Shown one piece after another: positions 28,136 to 36,229 of a DNA stretch of 64,000 bases. The notes under the pieces are model-generated. The model did no database searches, was not told where the DNA came from, and worked only from the letters and a program-made list of their open reading frames with translations. How positions within the stretch are numbered: position 1 is the stretch's first letter; each line of letters opens with the position of its first letter. A program made the translations under genes and the position numbers. The DNA comes from Luteibacter mycovicinus (GTDB taxonomy: Bacteria; Pseudomonadota; Gammaproteobacteria; Xanthomonadales; Rhodanobacteraceae): NCBI RefSeq assembly GCF_000745235.1, contig NZ_JQNL01000001.1, forward strand, positions 3,714,001-3,778,000, given 5' to 3'.

Positions 28136-28258
28136 TTATGGCGGATTTTTCGACAGTCGCGCATCTGTGCCTGCGCATATCATTGTTCGCCTGGATTCTG
28201 TGCCAGCCGATAAATCGGTGTCCGCGGCGCACATATTTTGCAGGGTCATGCCGCACAT
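28136..28258 (-). pseudogene. Effector-start scar: ribosome-binding site and ATG of a lost effector
   Basis: On the minus strand CAGGAGTTACACCTATG matches the leader CAGGAGTTACACCATG of the intact effector at 27125. Only a 40-codon ORF without effector homology follows. It sits directly downstream of immunity copy B, exactly where the partner effector would begin. I read it as the remains of a deleted effector gene. Confidence 0.65.
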
Positions 28259-28297
28259 AGGTGTAACTCCTGTTGGAACGCCGTAATCGATGGTTCG

Positions 28298-28831
28298 TTA
28301 TGGCGTGGGTATGCCCTGATCCTCGAGCACCGGGTCGCTCTCCCACTTCAGGGTCTTTTCTATCAAAGAACGGTCCGGCGCAACGCTGACCTTGCCGGCT
28401 TCGCAGCGGGATTGCCTGATGGGCTTCGTCTCGCCGTCTTTCAACACGACCAGCCCCTGGTCTTCCAGATTGTTTGACCCAGAAATCGAGTAGATGACGT
28501 ACTTGAATCCCCTATTGGTGAAAGCGTATGCAAAGCCGCCGGTATTACCGCCGAACATCAAGTGAGTTCGAGTGAACTTGGCCTCGTCGCCCGCACCGGG
28601 ATACCGCAACTCCGGTTTCGAAACGTCGCTTCCGTAGGCATAGTAAAACTGACCTCCACCATGGGGTGCACCAGCAGCGGCACAAAGTGAAACGGTCTTC
28701 TTGCTTCCGGCCAGGGGACACGAGAAGACCGGCTGGTCGCCCCTTGCGCACATCGTCGGCGCGGGCGCGGCGCCGACAGCGGGAGCGATGAGGGTGGCGG
28801 CGACCAGAAGCGCGCTTGCACAGGTCTTCAT
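28298..28831 (-). CDS. Secreted immunity candidate B (orphan paralogue of 27169)
   Basis: The 177-aa product is co-linear with immunity copy A: signal peptide ending GAAPAP, TMCARGDQPVFSCPLAG, FYYAYGSDVSKPELRYPG, YVIYSISGSNNLEDQGLVVL. It lies between virD4 and the scar at 28258. The effector that should follow is missing, so it would protect against effectors of sister strains or of copy A. It has no known enzymatic motif. Confidence 0.75.
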   Translation of the reverse strand: MKTCASALLVAATLIAPAVGAAPAPTMCARGDQPVFSCPLAGSKKTVSLCAAAGAPHGGGQFYYAYGSDVSKPELRYPGAGDEAKFTRTHLMFGGNTGGFAYAFTNRGFKYVIYSISGSNNLEDQGLVVLKDGETKPIRQSRCEAGKVSVAPDRSLIEKTLKWESDPVLEDQGIPTP

Positions 28832-28881
28832 GATCGAATTCGACTCCTGGATGACGTGGTGGCGGGACGTTCGCGCCGACC

Positions 28882-30564
28882 TCAGATGTTAAGTGGCTCG
28901 ACCTTGGCTTTTTCCATCAGCCGCGAGGTGAAGTACTTGTCCTCGTAGTAACGGATCTTCTCGCAGAGGACCGGATGCGGAATGCCTTCGTAGAGGAATA
29001 CTTCCTTGTCCGTGCCCATCGCCTTGAGTTCCTGCGGCAGCATGAGCGCGCGCTTCTCTTCGGTATGGCTGGTCGAGACGTCACCCTTCTTGCTCTTGGT
29101 GATGTTCTCGCGACGCACCGTGGTGTAGCCCAGCATGTCGGAGTAGTCGTTGGCGTCCTGCTGCTCGCGCGGGGCGAAGACGATCTGCAAGGCATGGTTG
29201 GTGATGACCGTGCGTGAGACGTCCTTGCCGTAGGTCGCGTCCAGCTGCGCCATGCTCTGGATGATCGGTAGCAGACGGATGTTATAGCCGGCCATGTACG
29301 AAACGGCCGAGGCGATGATTTCGACCTTGCCGATAGAAGTGAACTCGTCCATGAGCAACAGGCACTGATGCTTCAGCTCCTTGTTGTTCTGTGGCAGTTC
29401 CTTCGTGTTGAGGTTGATCAGCTGGCTGAAGAACAGGTTTACGATCAGTCGGCTTTCGGACAGCTTGTTGGGCTGGATGCCGATATAGATCGTCATCTTC
29501 TTCTTGCGGACATCGGTCAGCAGGAAGTCGTCTTCGCTGGTGGCCGCGTCCAGCACCGGGTTGATCCAGGCGTTCAGCGGCTCCTTGAAGGTACCGAGGA
29601 TCGAGGCGAACGTTTCGGCCGCCTGCGAAAGCATGTTGGCGAAGGCCGACTGGGCATTCGAACTCAGGAACGGCTGCTTCGACAGGGTGGTGTACAGCTC
29701 CCGCAGGTCGGTACCGTCGCCCGACGACAGACGATAGATCATGCCGAGCGTGGGCTTGCTGCGCAGCATCAAGGGCAGGTTGTTCTTCTCGTCGAACTCC
29801 CACTTCTCGCAGAGGTAAAGCGAGAAGGCCATGAAGGCGTTACGTGCCTGGCTGACCCAGAACTTCTGGTCATCGGAGCCGTCCGGGTACAGCATCGTGG
29901 CGATGCTCATCAGATCGGACACGCGGAAGGCGGGGTCCTTTGAGACATAACTCAAAGGATTCCAGCGGTGCGTGCGACGGTCTTCCGCAAACGGGTTGAA
30001 CAGGTAGATTTCCTGTCCCTGGGATTTACGCCAGCCGCTGGTCAGGTCGAAGTTTTCCTGCTTGATGTCCAGGACCACGATGGATTCCTGGTAGTCGAGC
30101 AGGTTGGGGATGACCACGCCCACGCCCTTGCCCGAACGGGTCGGGGCGGCGAGGATGACGAACTGCTGCCCCGGCAGGCGGACGAGGTCTCCCTTGAACT
30201 TGCCGACGAGAATGCCGTTGTCCGCGGGGGAGAGCATCTTTTGCTTGCGCAGGTCCGACGCATGGGCGAAGCGTGCGTCGCCGTGCATGGCTTGCTGCTT
30301 CTTCTTCATGAGGAAGTAAAGCGCCACGAACCACAGGATCAGCGGCAGGCCGAAGCCCAGGCCACCTGCGGTCTTGATCTTCCACGCATAGGGCGCGACC
30401 TGCGGCAGGCCCAGTGCCCGGACGTATTCGTAGTAGGTGGCGAACCTCAGCGGAATCTGCCCCAGGCCGAGAAACAGCAGGGTCAGGTACCCCGAGAGCA
30501 CCTCACCTGCGAGGAGCGCGATGACGAACAGGCCGGCGGCCCAATATCCCCTGGTCTTACTCAT
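28882..30564 (-). CDS. virD4: Type IV coupling protein VirD4
   Basis: VirD4 is the ATPase receptor that binds the XVIPCD of effectors and passes them to the channel. The 560-aa protein has two N-terminal membrane segments (about 8-30 and 58-80), Walker A APTRSGKGVGVVIP (about 137-150) and Walker B LLMDEFTSIGK (about 403-413). TVRRENITKSKKGDVST and the C-terminal SRLMEKAKVEPLN tail follow. Its 3' end is duplicated at 27756. It is separated from the virB genes by the whole effector array. Confidence 0.96.
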   Translation of the reverse strand: MSKTRGYWAAGLFVIALLAGEVLSGYLTLLFLGLGQIPLRFATYYEYVRALGLPQVAPYAWKIKTAGGLGFGLPLILWFVALYFLMKKKQQAMHGDARFAHASDLRKQKMLSPADNGILVGKFKGDLVRLPGQQFVILAAPTRSGKGVGVVIPNLLDYQESIVVLDIKQENFDLTSGWRKSQGQEIYLFNPFAEDRRTHRWNPLSYVSKDPAFRVSDLMSIATMLYPDGSDDQKFWVSQARNAFMAFSLYLCEKWEFDEKNNLPLMLRSKPTLGMIYRLSSGDGTDLRELYTTLSKQPFLSSNAQSAFANMLSQAAETFASILGTFKEPLNAWINPVLDAATSEDDFLLTDVRKKKMTIYIGIQPNKLSESRLIVNLFFSQLINLNTKELPQNNKELKHQCLLLMDEFTSIGKVEIIASAVSYMAGYNIRLLPIIQSMAQLDATYGKDVSRTVITNHALQIVFAPREQQDANDYSDMLGYTTVRRENITKSKKGDVSTSHTEEKRALMLPQELKAMGTDKEVFLYEGIPHPVLCEKIRYYEDKYFTSRLMEKAKVEPLNI

Positions 30565-30642
30565 GCTCTATTTACCTTCCTGGCACGGTTGGATTGCGGG
30601 CGGAAGTGTAACGTTGCGATTGGTTTTTGGCATGGGCTCATC

Positions 30643-32085
30643 TCAAAGCCCATGGCTCGGTTGGGAGGGATCGCGCGACGGCGGTTGTTGCTGCGCCACC
30701 TGCGCGCTCTGCCGCCCCTGCGCGGCTTGTGCCGCGGCGATCCAGGCGTCGCTGCTCTCGGCCACGCTGGTGCGGGCCGCCTGCTCCGTCGGCAGCTCGG
30801 CGACGCGCTTGAGCGGCGACTCCATCGCGCCCTGCACGCCATAGATGCGCGAGGCGTCGTCGCTGAGCACCGCCTTGTCGATCCGCTCAAGCCCGTCCTG
30901 CCGCGCCTTGACCACCATGCTACCGGCGATGTTCTCGCTGATGCCGTCCGGCTGACGTCCCTGGGCACGGTCCAGTTCGTGAACGGCGCTGCGCGCCTGC
31001 CTGAACATCGGATGGTCGGGGTGATCCGGGTCGTTCAGGGGCACGCTCGGCTTGTCGTGCGCGAACCAGGAACCGGGGTGGGTGAGGGTGTTCCAGGCGC
31101 TGTGGGCTTTTTCCTCGACAGCGTGAATGCCCTGGGAGATTTCGTGGCCGACGTGTTGGACACCTTCCTTCAGGTGCTCGAAGCCGTGTTCGACAGCCAA
31201 TACGCCTGCGCCCACGGCGTCGACGACGCGGTGCTCAACGGCGTCCTTGAACTCGCCGATCGCCTTGGGAATTTCCCACGCGGCCGACAAGCCCATGCGG
31301 ATGTCGCGGACGTCGTTGCGATAGCGGTCGACCATGCCTTCGTGGGCGCGATACCGAGCCTGGCTTTCCGCATCCATGATGGAGTGACCGAGGCGCGGAT
31401 TGATCGGCGTGAAGTTGTCGATGGCATGCGCATCGAAATCGATGGCCTTGACCGGGTTGCGAGGACTCAGCAGCGTGCTGTCGTCGCGGTATCCCGCCTT
31501 GCTTAGGGTGTCGATGTCCTTCTCGGTCGCGTAGACACGCACTTCCCCAAAGTGCGGACTCGCTGCGGCGACAACGTCGCCGGCGCGAACATGGTCGATG
31601 ACCTGCGAGCCACCTGACGGAATGCCCTGATTCAGGCCGGCCGCGCCGTAAGCATTGAACGTTTCGCCGTGCAGGCCGAACCGCGACGCGTTGATCTCGG
31701 CCAGCGTGCCGCCCAGCGAATGGCCGGTGACGGTGACATTCAGAGGCGTGCCATAGGTCTCTGACTTTTCCTTCGCCGCCGCAAGTACGCGCTTCGTAAA
31801 TGCTTCGGAGTCCGCGGTTTGAAGGTTGATGCCCGTAAGCACCATGGCGGCATCGACACCACCATCCTGGACCGGTTCGCGATCGAACTCGGTGCCTCGA
31901 TAAGCAATCACGACCTCGCCGGTGTCCACGCGCTCGTACGCGGTGGCCTGGAAGCCGGTCCGCGGATTGTTCATGGTGTCGATGGCCTTGTACTCGACGC
32001 CGTCCAGGATGGTGCTCTTGTCGAGCACCGGGTCGTTATATACGTCCTGCGCGAGTAAGGCGTAATCGGTCGACTTGAATGTCAT
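30643..32085 (-). CDS. X-T4SS effector: class-3 lipase with XVIPCD
   Basis: The N-terminal 250 residues form an alpha/beta hydrolase of the class-3 lipase family, with nucleophile S123 in VTGHSLGGTLAE and the earlier strand VVIAYRGTE. It probably attacks phospholipids of the target cell membrane. A helical region (about 250-350) leads to the XVIPCD at 354-480 (LERIDKAVLSDDASRIYGVQG) and a Gln/Ser-rich tail. The start overlaps the upstream immunity gene stop by 4 bp. Confidence 0.92.
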   Translation of the reverse strand: MTFKSTDYALLAQDVYNDPVLDKSTILDGVEYKAIDTMNNPRTGFQATAYERVDTGEVVIAYRGTEFDREPVQDGGVDAAMVLTGINLQTADSEAFTKRVLAAAKEKSETYGTPLNVTVTGHSLGGTLAEINASRFGLHGETFNAYGAAGLNQGIPSGGSQVIDHVRAGDVVAAASPHFGEVRVYATEKDIDTLSKAGYRDDSTLLSPRNPVKAIDFDAHAIDNFTPINPRLGHSIMDAESQARYRAHEGMVDRYRNDVRDIRMGLSAAWEIPKAIGEFKDAVEHRVVDAVGAGVLAVEHGFEHLKEGVQHVGHEISQGIHAVEEKAHSAWNTLTHPGSWFAHDKPSVPLNDPDHPDHPMFRQARSAVHELDRAQGRQPDGISENIAGSMVVKARQDGLERIDKAVLSDDASRIYGVQGAMESPLKRVAELPTEQAARTSVAESSDAWIAAAQAAQGRQSAQVAQQQPPSRDPSQPSHGL

Positions 32086-32669
32086 GGCTTACGCTCCTCA
32101 GCCTTCATCGTGACCGAGAACAAACGGCCGGCTCCGTGGAACTGGCTGCGGTCGGCAATACCGGTGTCGATTCGGACCGTCTGCGCCTTCGTGTACGAAC
32201 CTTCCGCGAAGTAGCGAGGGATGGCATTTCCGGCAAGGACATCGTCATGGAACAGCGATGCGCTGAACGTTACCGTCGCATGGGTAAGTTCGATACCTGC
32301 CGCCATCAGCGCCCAGTGACAGGTGCCCTTGCCGAAGTAATCTTCATCTTGGAGCAGGTCGAGATATACCGTCGCGCGATAGATGTTGTCGTGATCGTGG
32401 CGGAATTCGATGTCGGCGCGTTTTTCCGGGACGATGCGCGCGCCCATGACCGGCGTCGGCGGGACGCACCGCTCGTTCGTGACGCGATAGTCGGCGATGC
32501 CGTGGATTCGGTCGAACGGACCCGGCGCGCCATCGATCGTCGCGGTGATCTCGTACCGCATTTTGGGGGCCGGATTCTGCTTGATGTCGGGCTGGGTCAT
32601 GTTGGCACCGTAAGCGTTGAGATGGATGGCAAATAAAGAAAGAAAGGGTAGGGCGAGTCGTCGGTTCAT
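32082..32669 (-). CDS. Immunity candidate for the lipase effector at 30643
   Basis: The 195-aa protein has an N-terminal signal sequence (LALPFLSLFAIHLNAYGA) and a beta-rich domain with MRYEITATIDGAPGPFDRI, CVPPTPVMGAR and LLQDEDYFGKGTCHW. These blocks are shared with the lipoproteins at 34172 and 34927, each tied to a lipase effector. The ATGA overlap with the lipase start points to a coupled pair. No lipobox is evident, so it is probably a soluble periplasmic protein. Confidence 0.82.
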   Translation of the reverse strand: MNRRLALPFLSLFAIHLNAYGANMTQPDIKQNPAPKMRYEITATIDGAPGPFDRIHGIADYRVTNERCVPPTPVMGARIVPEKRADIEFRHDHDNIYRATVYLDLLQDEDYFGKGTCHWALMAAGIELTHATVTFSASLFHDDVLAGNAIPRYFAEGSYTKAQTVRIDTGIADRSQFHGAGRLFSVTMKAEERKP

Positions 32670-32684
32670 GGTTGGCTCGTGCTC

Positions 32685-34175
32685 CTATCGGCCCATGGCG
32701 GAGCCGTGATGAATCGTCGGCGCTTCGGTCTGCGCGGTTTGCTGCATCGTCAGAGGGTTGTGGTGCGCTACCTCGGGCATCTGCGCCGCGACGGACTGAA
32801 GCACGGCGGTGCTTCGATCGATGGACGTGGATATGCCTGTTTCTGTCGGCACCTCCACCATCTTTTTAAAAGGGGAGTTCATATCGCCCTGGACGGCGAA
32901 CGTACGGCTGAAGTCGTCGTTCATCACGACATGGTCAATCCGGCTAAGCCCGCGCAGGCGTGCTTCGGCTGTCAGCGCACCGGCCAGGTTCTCGCTCATG
33001 TGATCGGGCTTACGGCCGGTGCTGGCGTCAATCGCATGCACTCGCTTGAGTGCATCGGTATACATGGCATGGTCTGGGTGACTCGCGTCGGTAAGCCTTG
33101 GGGGATGGAGCAGGCGATCGAGCTCCGCTGAGCCCGTGTCTGAACCCCACACGCTCCGTGCAACTGACCCGGGGACCATGTCGAACGCGCGGGCGCCGTG
33201 GACGGCTGCGGCAGCGACGTGGCTTGCACCTGCGTCAATCGCCCGGGAGGCTTCGATGGCCCCCTGTCCAGCCGCTCGTGCCGCTGGCGCGGAGCGGTCG
33301 GCGAGTTCGTGGAGATCCCGTTCAACGCGGTTGGCGTACAACGCCGCGGCGTGCACGGCAAGGGACGGGCCGACGATGGCCGGGTTTTCCAAGGCGTGCG
33401 TGTACGTCTCGCGCGCACGAAGGACATCGGACCGGTAACGGTCGATCATCCCGCTGTTGGCCCGGTAACGCGCTTCACCCTCAGGGCCGATCAACGCCGT
33501 TTCTCCCTCCCTCGGAACGAAGTTGCTCATGGAATGCGACTTGAGCGCTATCGCGCTTACCGTGTCGCCCAAGGTGGTGTTCTCACGGCCGTAACCGGCA
33601 CGCTGCAGCGTGCTGATGTCATCGGCTGTCGCGTAGACGCGCACTTCGCCAAAATGACGGTTCGCAGCGCTGACGGGGTCGCCGGCGCGAACATGGTTGA
33701 TGACCTGGTTGCCACCCTCAGGTGCGCCACCTATCAGACCTGCGGCGCCGTATGCATTGAAGGTCTCGCTTCTGAGGCCGAACTTTGCTGCATTGAGTTC
33801 GGCCAGGCCGCCGCCCAGGGAGTGACCGGTCAGGGTGACGTCCGGTTGTTTCCCTGCGGCTTTGGCATCCCGTGCAGCACGAGCTAGCACGTCGCGTGTG
33901 AAGAGCTCGGACTCCAGCTGTTGGATATCCAGACGCGATGACGCCATGGTTATATCGACGATGCCGTCCAGCGGATCATCCGTTCCGCGGTAGGCAATGA
34001 CGACCTGCCCTGTGTCGACGTCGCGATACGCGGTCGCGAAGAAGCCCGTTGCTCCATCCATCGCCGTGTCTTCTATGGAGAACGTTCGGTCGCCATTTGT
34101 GATGGTCCGCTCCATCGGGCCTGTCGAGTAAACGTTGTTCGCAAGAAAAGCATAATCACTGGTCGATGGGTTCAC
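32685..34175 (-). CDS. X-T4SS effector: second class-3 lipase with XVIPCD
   Basis: This 496-aa paralogue of the 30643 effector has nucleophile S119 in LTGHSLGGGLAE, VVIAYRGTD, and a shared FGEVRVYATADDISTLQRAGY region. The linker (about 260-360) is Ala-rich and helical. XVIPCD spans 363-496 (LSRIDHVVMNDDFSRTFAVQG). The sequence has clearly diverged from the first lipase, so lipid preference and immunity specificity probably differ. Its start overlaps the immunity gene stop at 34172 by 4 bp. Confidence 0.92.
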   Translation of the reverse strand: MNPSTSDYAFLANNVYSTGPMERTITNGDRTFSIEDTAMDGATGFFATAYRDVDTGQVVIAYRGTDDPLDGIVDITMASSRLDIQQLESELFTRDVLARAARDAKAAGKQPDVTLTGHSLGGGLAELNAAKFGLRSETFNAYGAAGLIGGAPEGGNQVINHVRAGDPVSAANRHFGEVRVYATADDISTLQRAGYGRENTTLGDTVSAIALKSHSMSNFVPREGETALIGPEGEARYRANSGMIDRYRSDVLRARETYTHALENPAIVGPSLAVHAAALYANRVERDLHELADRSAPAARAAGQGAIEASRAIDAGASHVAAAAVHGARAFDMVPGSVARSVWGSDTGSAELDRLLHPPRLTDASHPDHAMYTDALKRVHAIDASTGRKPDHMSENLAGALTAEARLRGLSRIDHVVMNDDFSRTFAVQGDMNSPFKKMVEVPTETGISTSIDRSTAVLQSVAAQMPEVAHHNPLTMQQTAQTEAPTIHHGSAMGR

Positions 34176-34831
34176 GGCTGCATTTCCTTTGCAGTGACAC
34201 TAATTGAAAACGTTTTATGAGAATCCGGGTACGCGTGACGATCCCTGTTACCCATGTTCCGAGTTTCGAACTCGTCGTTATAGTAGGCATCGAACGAGAA
34301 ATATCGGGTCTCGCTCTTCCGTTCCGAAAAGGTCCTCGCGGACACCGGGGTGATAAATCTCATGCGTCCTTTGGCGGCCTCAGCAGTAATGCCCGCCAGC
34401 TTCCAGTGACACACACCCTTGCCGAAATAGTCTTCGTCCTTGAGTAAGTCGACATATATTTCCGTGGTGTAAGTGGTATCGCTTGCCTTAACGAGCCGCA
34501 GCGGGACGTGCTTGCCGGGAAGATGCCGTGCACCCGATACGGGCTGCTCCGGCACACAACCGTAATCTGTCACCCCATAGTCTGCGGACGCGTCGACGCT
34601 ATCGAACGCTCCAGGCGCGCCGTCGATGACCACGGCCAGGGCGTAATGCATCGCCGGATGCGGATTTAGTTCGATCTTTGGCTCTTCCATGTTTCCACCA
34701 CATGCAGTCAGTAAGAGAAACAGGCCGGGGACGGCGACCTGCACGATTTTCCGGGCCACCCTTGCGTGGGTAGCCCAGGTAAACGCGCCAGGGACGAATC
34801 GCGCGCAACGGTTGATGCGAATGCTGTTCAT
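34172..34831 (-). CDS. Immunity lipoprotein for the lipase effector at 32685
   Basis: The 219-aa product has a lipobox near residue 44 (LFLLLTACGG) after an unusually long basic N-terminal stretch. An in-frame GTG (VARKIVQVAVPG) could be the true start and would give a normal signal peptide. The mature part carries AMHYALAVVIDGAPGAFD, CVPEQPVSGAR and DLLKDEDYFGKGVCHW. The first 65 or so residues are nearly identical to those of the gene at 34927, showing recent duplication. The frame is open upstream to 34930 through an effector remnant. Confidence 0.82.
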   Translation of the reverse strand: MNSIRINRCARFVPGAFTWATHARVARKIVQVAVPGLFLLLTACGGNMEEPKIELNPHPAMHYALAVVIDGAPGAFDSVDASADYGVTDYGCVPEQPVSGARHLPGKHVPLRLVKASDTTYTTEIYVDLLKDEDYFGKGVCHWKLAGITAEAAKGRMRFITPVSARTFSERKSETRYFSFDAYYNDEFETRNMGNRDRHAYPDSHKTFSISVTAKEMQP

Positions 34832-34930
34832 AGGGCTATCGTGATCGCCGCGCCGAAGTTCCTTCACCTCGGTAGATAGGGTATAGCTGTCGAGAGCCAG
34901 TGCCGCGTACTCCCCGGTGCGCGTACTCAT
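34832..34930 (-). pseudogene. 5' remnant of a deleted lipase effector
   Basis: The 33 codons from ATG 34930 read MSTRTGEYAALALDSYTLST..., matching the N-termini of the two lipase effectors (STSDYAFLANNVYSTGP; STDYALLAQDVYND). The start overlaps the stop of the upstream immunity gene by 4 bp, exactly as in intact pairs. The frame then runs straight into the next immunity gene at 34831. An effector has been deleted except for its first codons, and read-through could add a 33-aa extension to that lipoprotein. Confidence 0.8.
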
Positions 34931-35586
34931 CGGCGTGCCTCCCTGGCCGACACTTGCACTGAAAATGTTTCAGAAGGATGCGGGTACGCTGCACGGTTCT
35001 CGTTGCCCGTGTTCAGCAATGCAGTATTTGCGTCGTTGTACGAGGCGAAAGAAAAGTAGTTGGCTATCCCGCGTTCTTCGAAGAACCGCGGAACGAATAA
35101 TGGCGTGACAAACTGCATTCTTCCGTGCGATGCCTTTGCACTTACGGCAACCAGCGACCATCGGCACCGTCCCTTGGAGAAGTAGTTCTCGTCCTTGATT
35201 TGATCGATGTACAGATCGGTCTCGTATACCCCCTCATTGACTCGATGAAGGTCTAGCCACAGTTGCTTGCTGGGAAGAATCGTTGCGCCCGAGATGGGCT
35301 GCTCAGGAACGCAGTCGCGATTGGTTACCTCGTATTGCGCCGATGCTTTGATGGTATCGAACGCGCCCGGTGCTCCGTTAAAAACAATGGTCACGACGTA
35401 ATGCATCGCTGGATGCGGATTTAGTTCGATCTTTGGATCTTCCATGTTTCCACCACATGCAGTCAGTAACAGAAACAGGCCGGGGACGGCGACCTTCACG
35501 ATCTTCCTGGCCACCTTTGCGTGGGTAGCCCAGGTAAACGCGCCAGGGACGAATCGCGCGAAACGGTTGATGCGAATGCTGTTCAT
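34927..35586 (-). CDS. Orphan immunity lipoprotein of the lipase-inhibitor family
   Basis: The 219-aa lipoprotein (lipobox LLTAC near residue 44) shares its first 65 residues with the 34172 product and then diverges: AMHYVVTIVFNGAPGAFD, CVPEQPISGAT, QIKDENYFSKGRCRW. Its partner effector survives only as the remnant at 34832-34930. The divergent mature part next to an almost unchanged signal region suggests either selection on the toxin-binding face or gene conversion at the 5' end. Confidence 0.8.
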   Translation of the reverse strand: MNSIRINRFARFVPGAFTWATHAKVARKIVKVAVPGLFLLLTACGGNMEDPKIELNPHPAMHYVVTIVFNGAPGAFDTIKASAQYEVTNRDCVPEQPISGATILPSKQLWLDLHRVNEGVYETDLYIDQIKDENYFSKGRCRWSLVAVSAKASHGRMQFVTPLFVPRFFEERGIANYFSFASYNDANTALLNTGNENRAAYPHPSETFSVQVSAREARR

Positions 35587-35599
35587 AGGACAGGCGCGG

Positions 35600-36199
35600 T
35601 CACGCGCCCGTATCTTCGGGTTTCAGCCCCATCGAGTATTCCTCGAGGTCCTTGCCGTCGATCCATCCTGTCGCGCAATCACCCGCGTAGTGGCCATCAG
35701 GTTTGAGCGTGCAAGCGGTGCCGCTCACCGGGCGTTTCCACTCCACATGCGTGTCCGCGCCCTTGCAGGCGTCGTTGCCCTTGCAGTTCTTCACGGTGGC
35801 TGTGGGGATCACCTTTACGAGGGCGCGGATGAGTTCGCCTTCTTTGCGCTGGGACGCGACGAGGCATACGAGCTGGTTCTTGCCGACGTGAGCGACCGGT
35901 CTGGCCCCGGCGCTCCTGAAGTTGTCCTGCAGTATCGTTCCCTTATCGTTAGCGATGCCACCGAAGGCCAGGTTCGACGTGCAGTCATCGCCGACGTCGA
36001 CAGCCTCGCCATCGATAGTGCAGGCGACGTTGCCGTACGAATCCTTTCCGCATGCCACCTTGGAACCGTTTGAAGACGACTGGAGCAGCGATTGGTAGTT
36101 CTGTGAATCGGCCTCGGCGGCGAAAGCCGGTGCGGCCGTCACTAGCAGTGGTGCGGCGATGCAGAGGCGGAGGGTGAGGCGATGCCTGGCGATAGTCAT
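35600..36199 (-). CDS. Orphan immunity candidate of the NlpC/CHAP-inhibitor family
   Basis: The 199-aa protein has a signal peptide (residues 1-28, ending AFAAEA) and the blocks CGKDSYGNVACTIDG, CKGNDACKG and GHYAGDCATGWIDGKDLEEYSMGL. These recur in the immunity candidates at 37517 and 47954, each upstream of an NlpC/CHAP-type effector. No effector follows it here; the next gene is a lipase-type immunity lipoprotein. It is therefore an extra or orphan copy, or a second inhibitor of the 36230 effector. Confidence 0.75.
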   Translation of the reverse strand: MTIARHRLTLRLCIAAPLLVTAAPAFAAEADSQNYQSLLQSSSNGSKVACGKDSYGNVACTIDGEAVDVGDDCTSNLAFGGIANDKGTILQDNFRSAGARPVAHVGKNQLVCLVASQRKEGELIRALVKVIPTATVKNCKGNDACKGADTHVEWKRPVSGTACTLKPDGHYAGDCATGWIDGKDLEEYSMGLKPEDTGA

Positions 36200-36229
36200 T
36201 GTTACATCCTTGCTGACGGCCGGAAGGCC

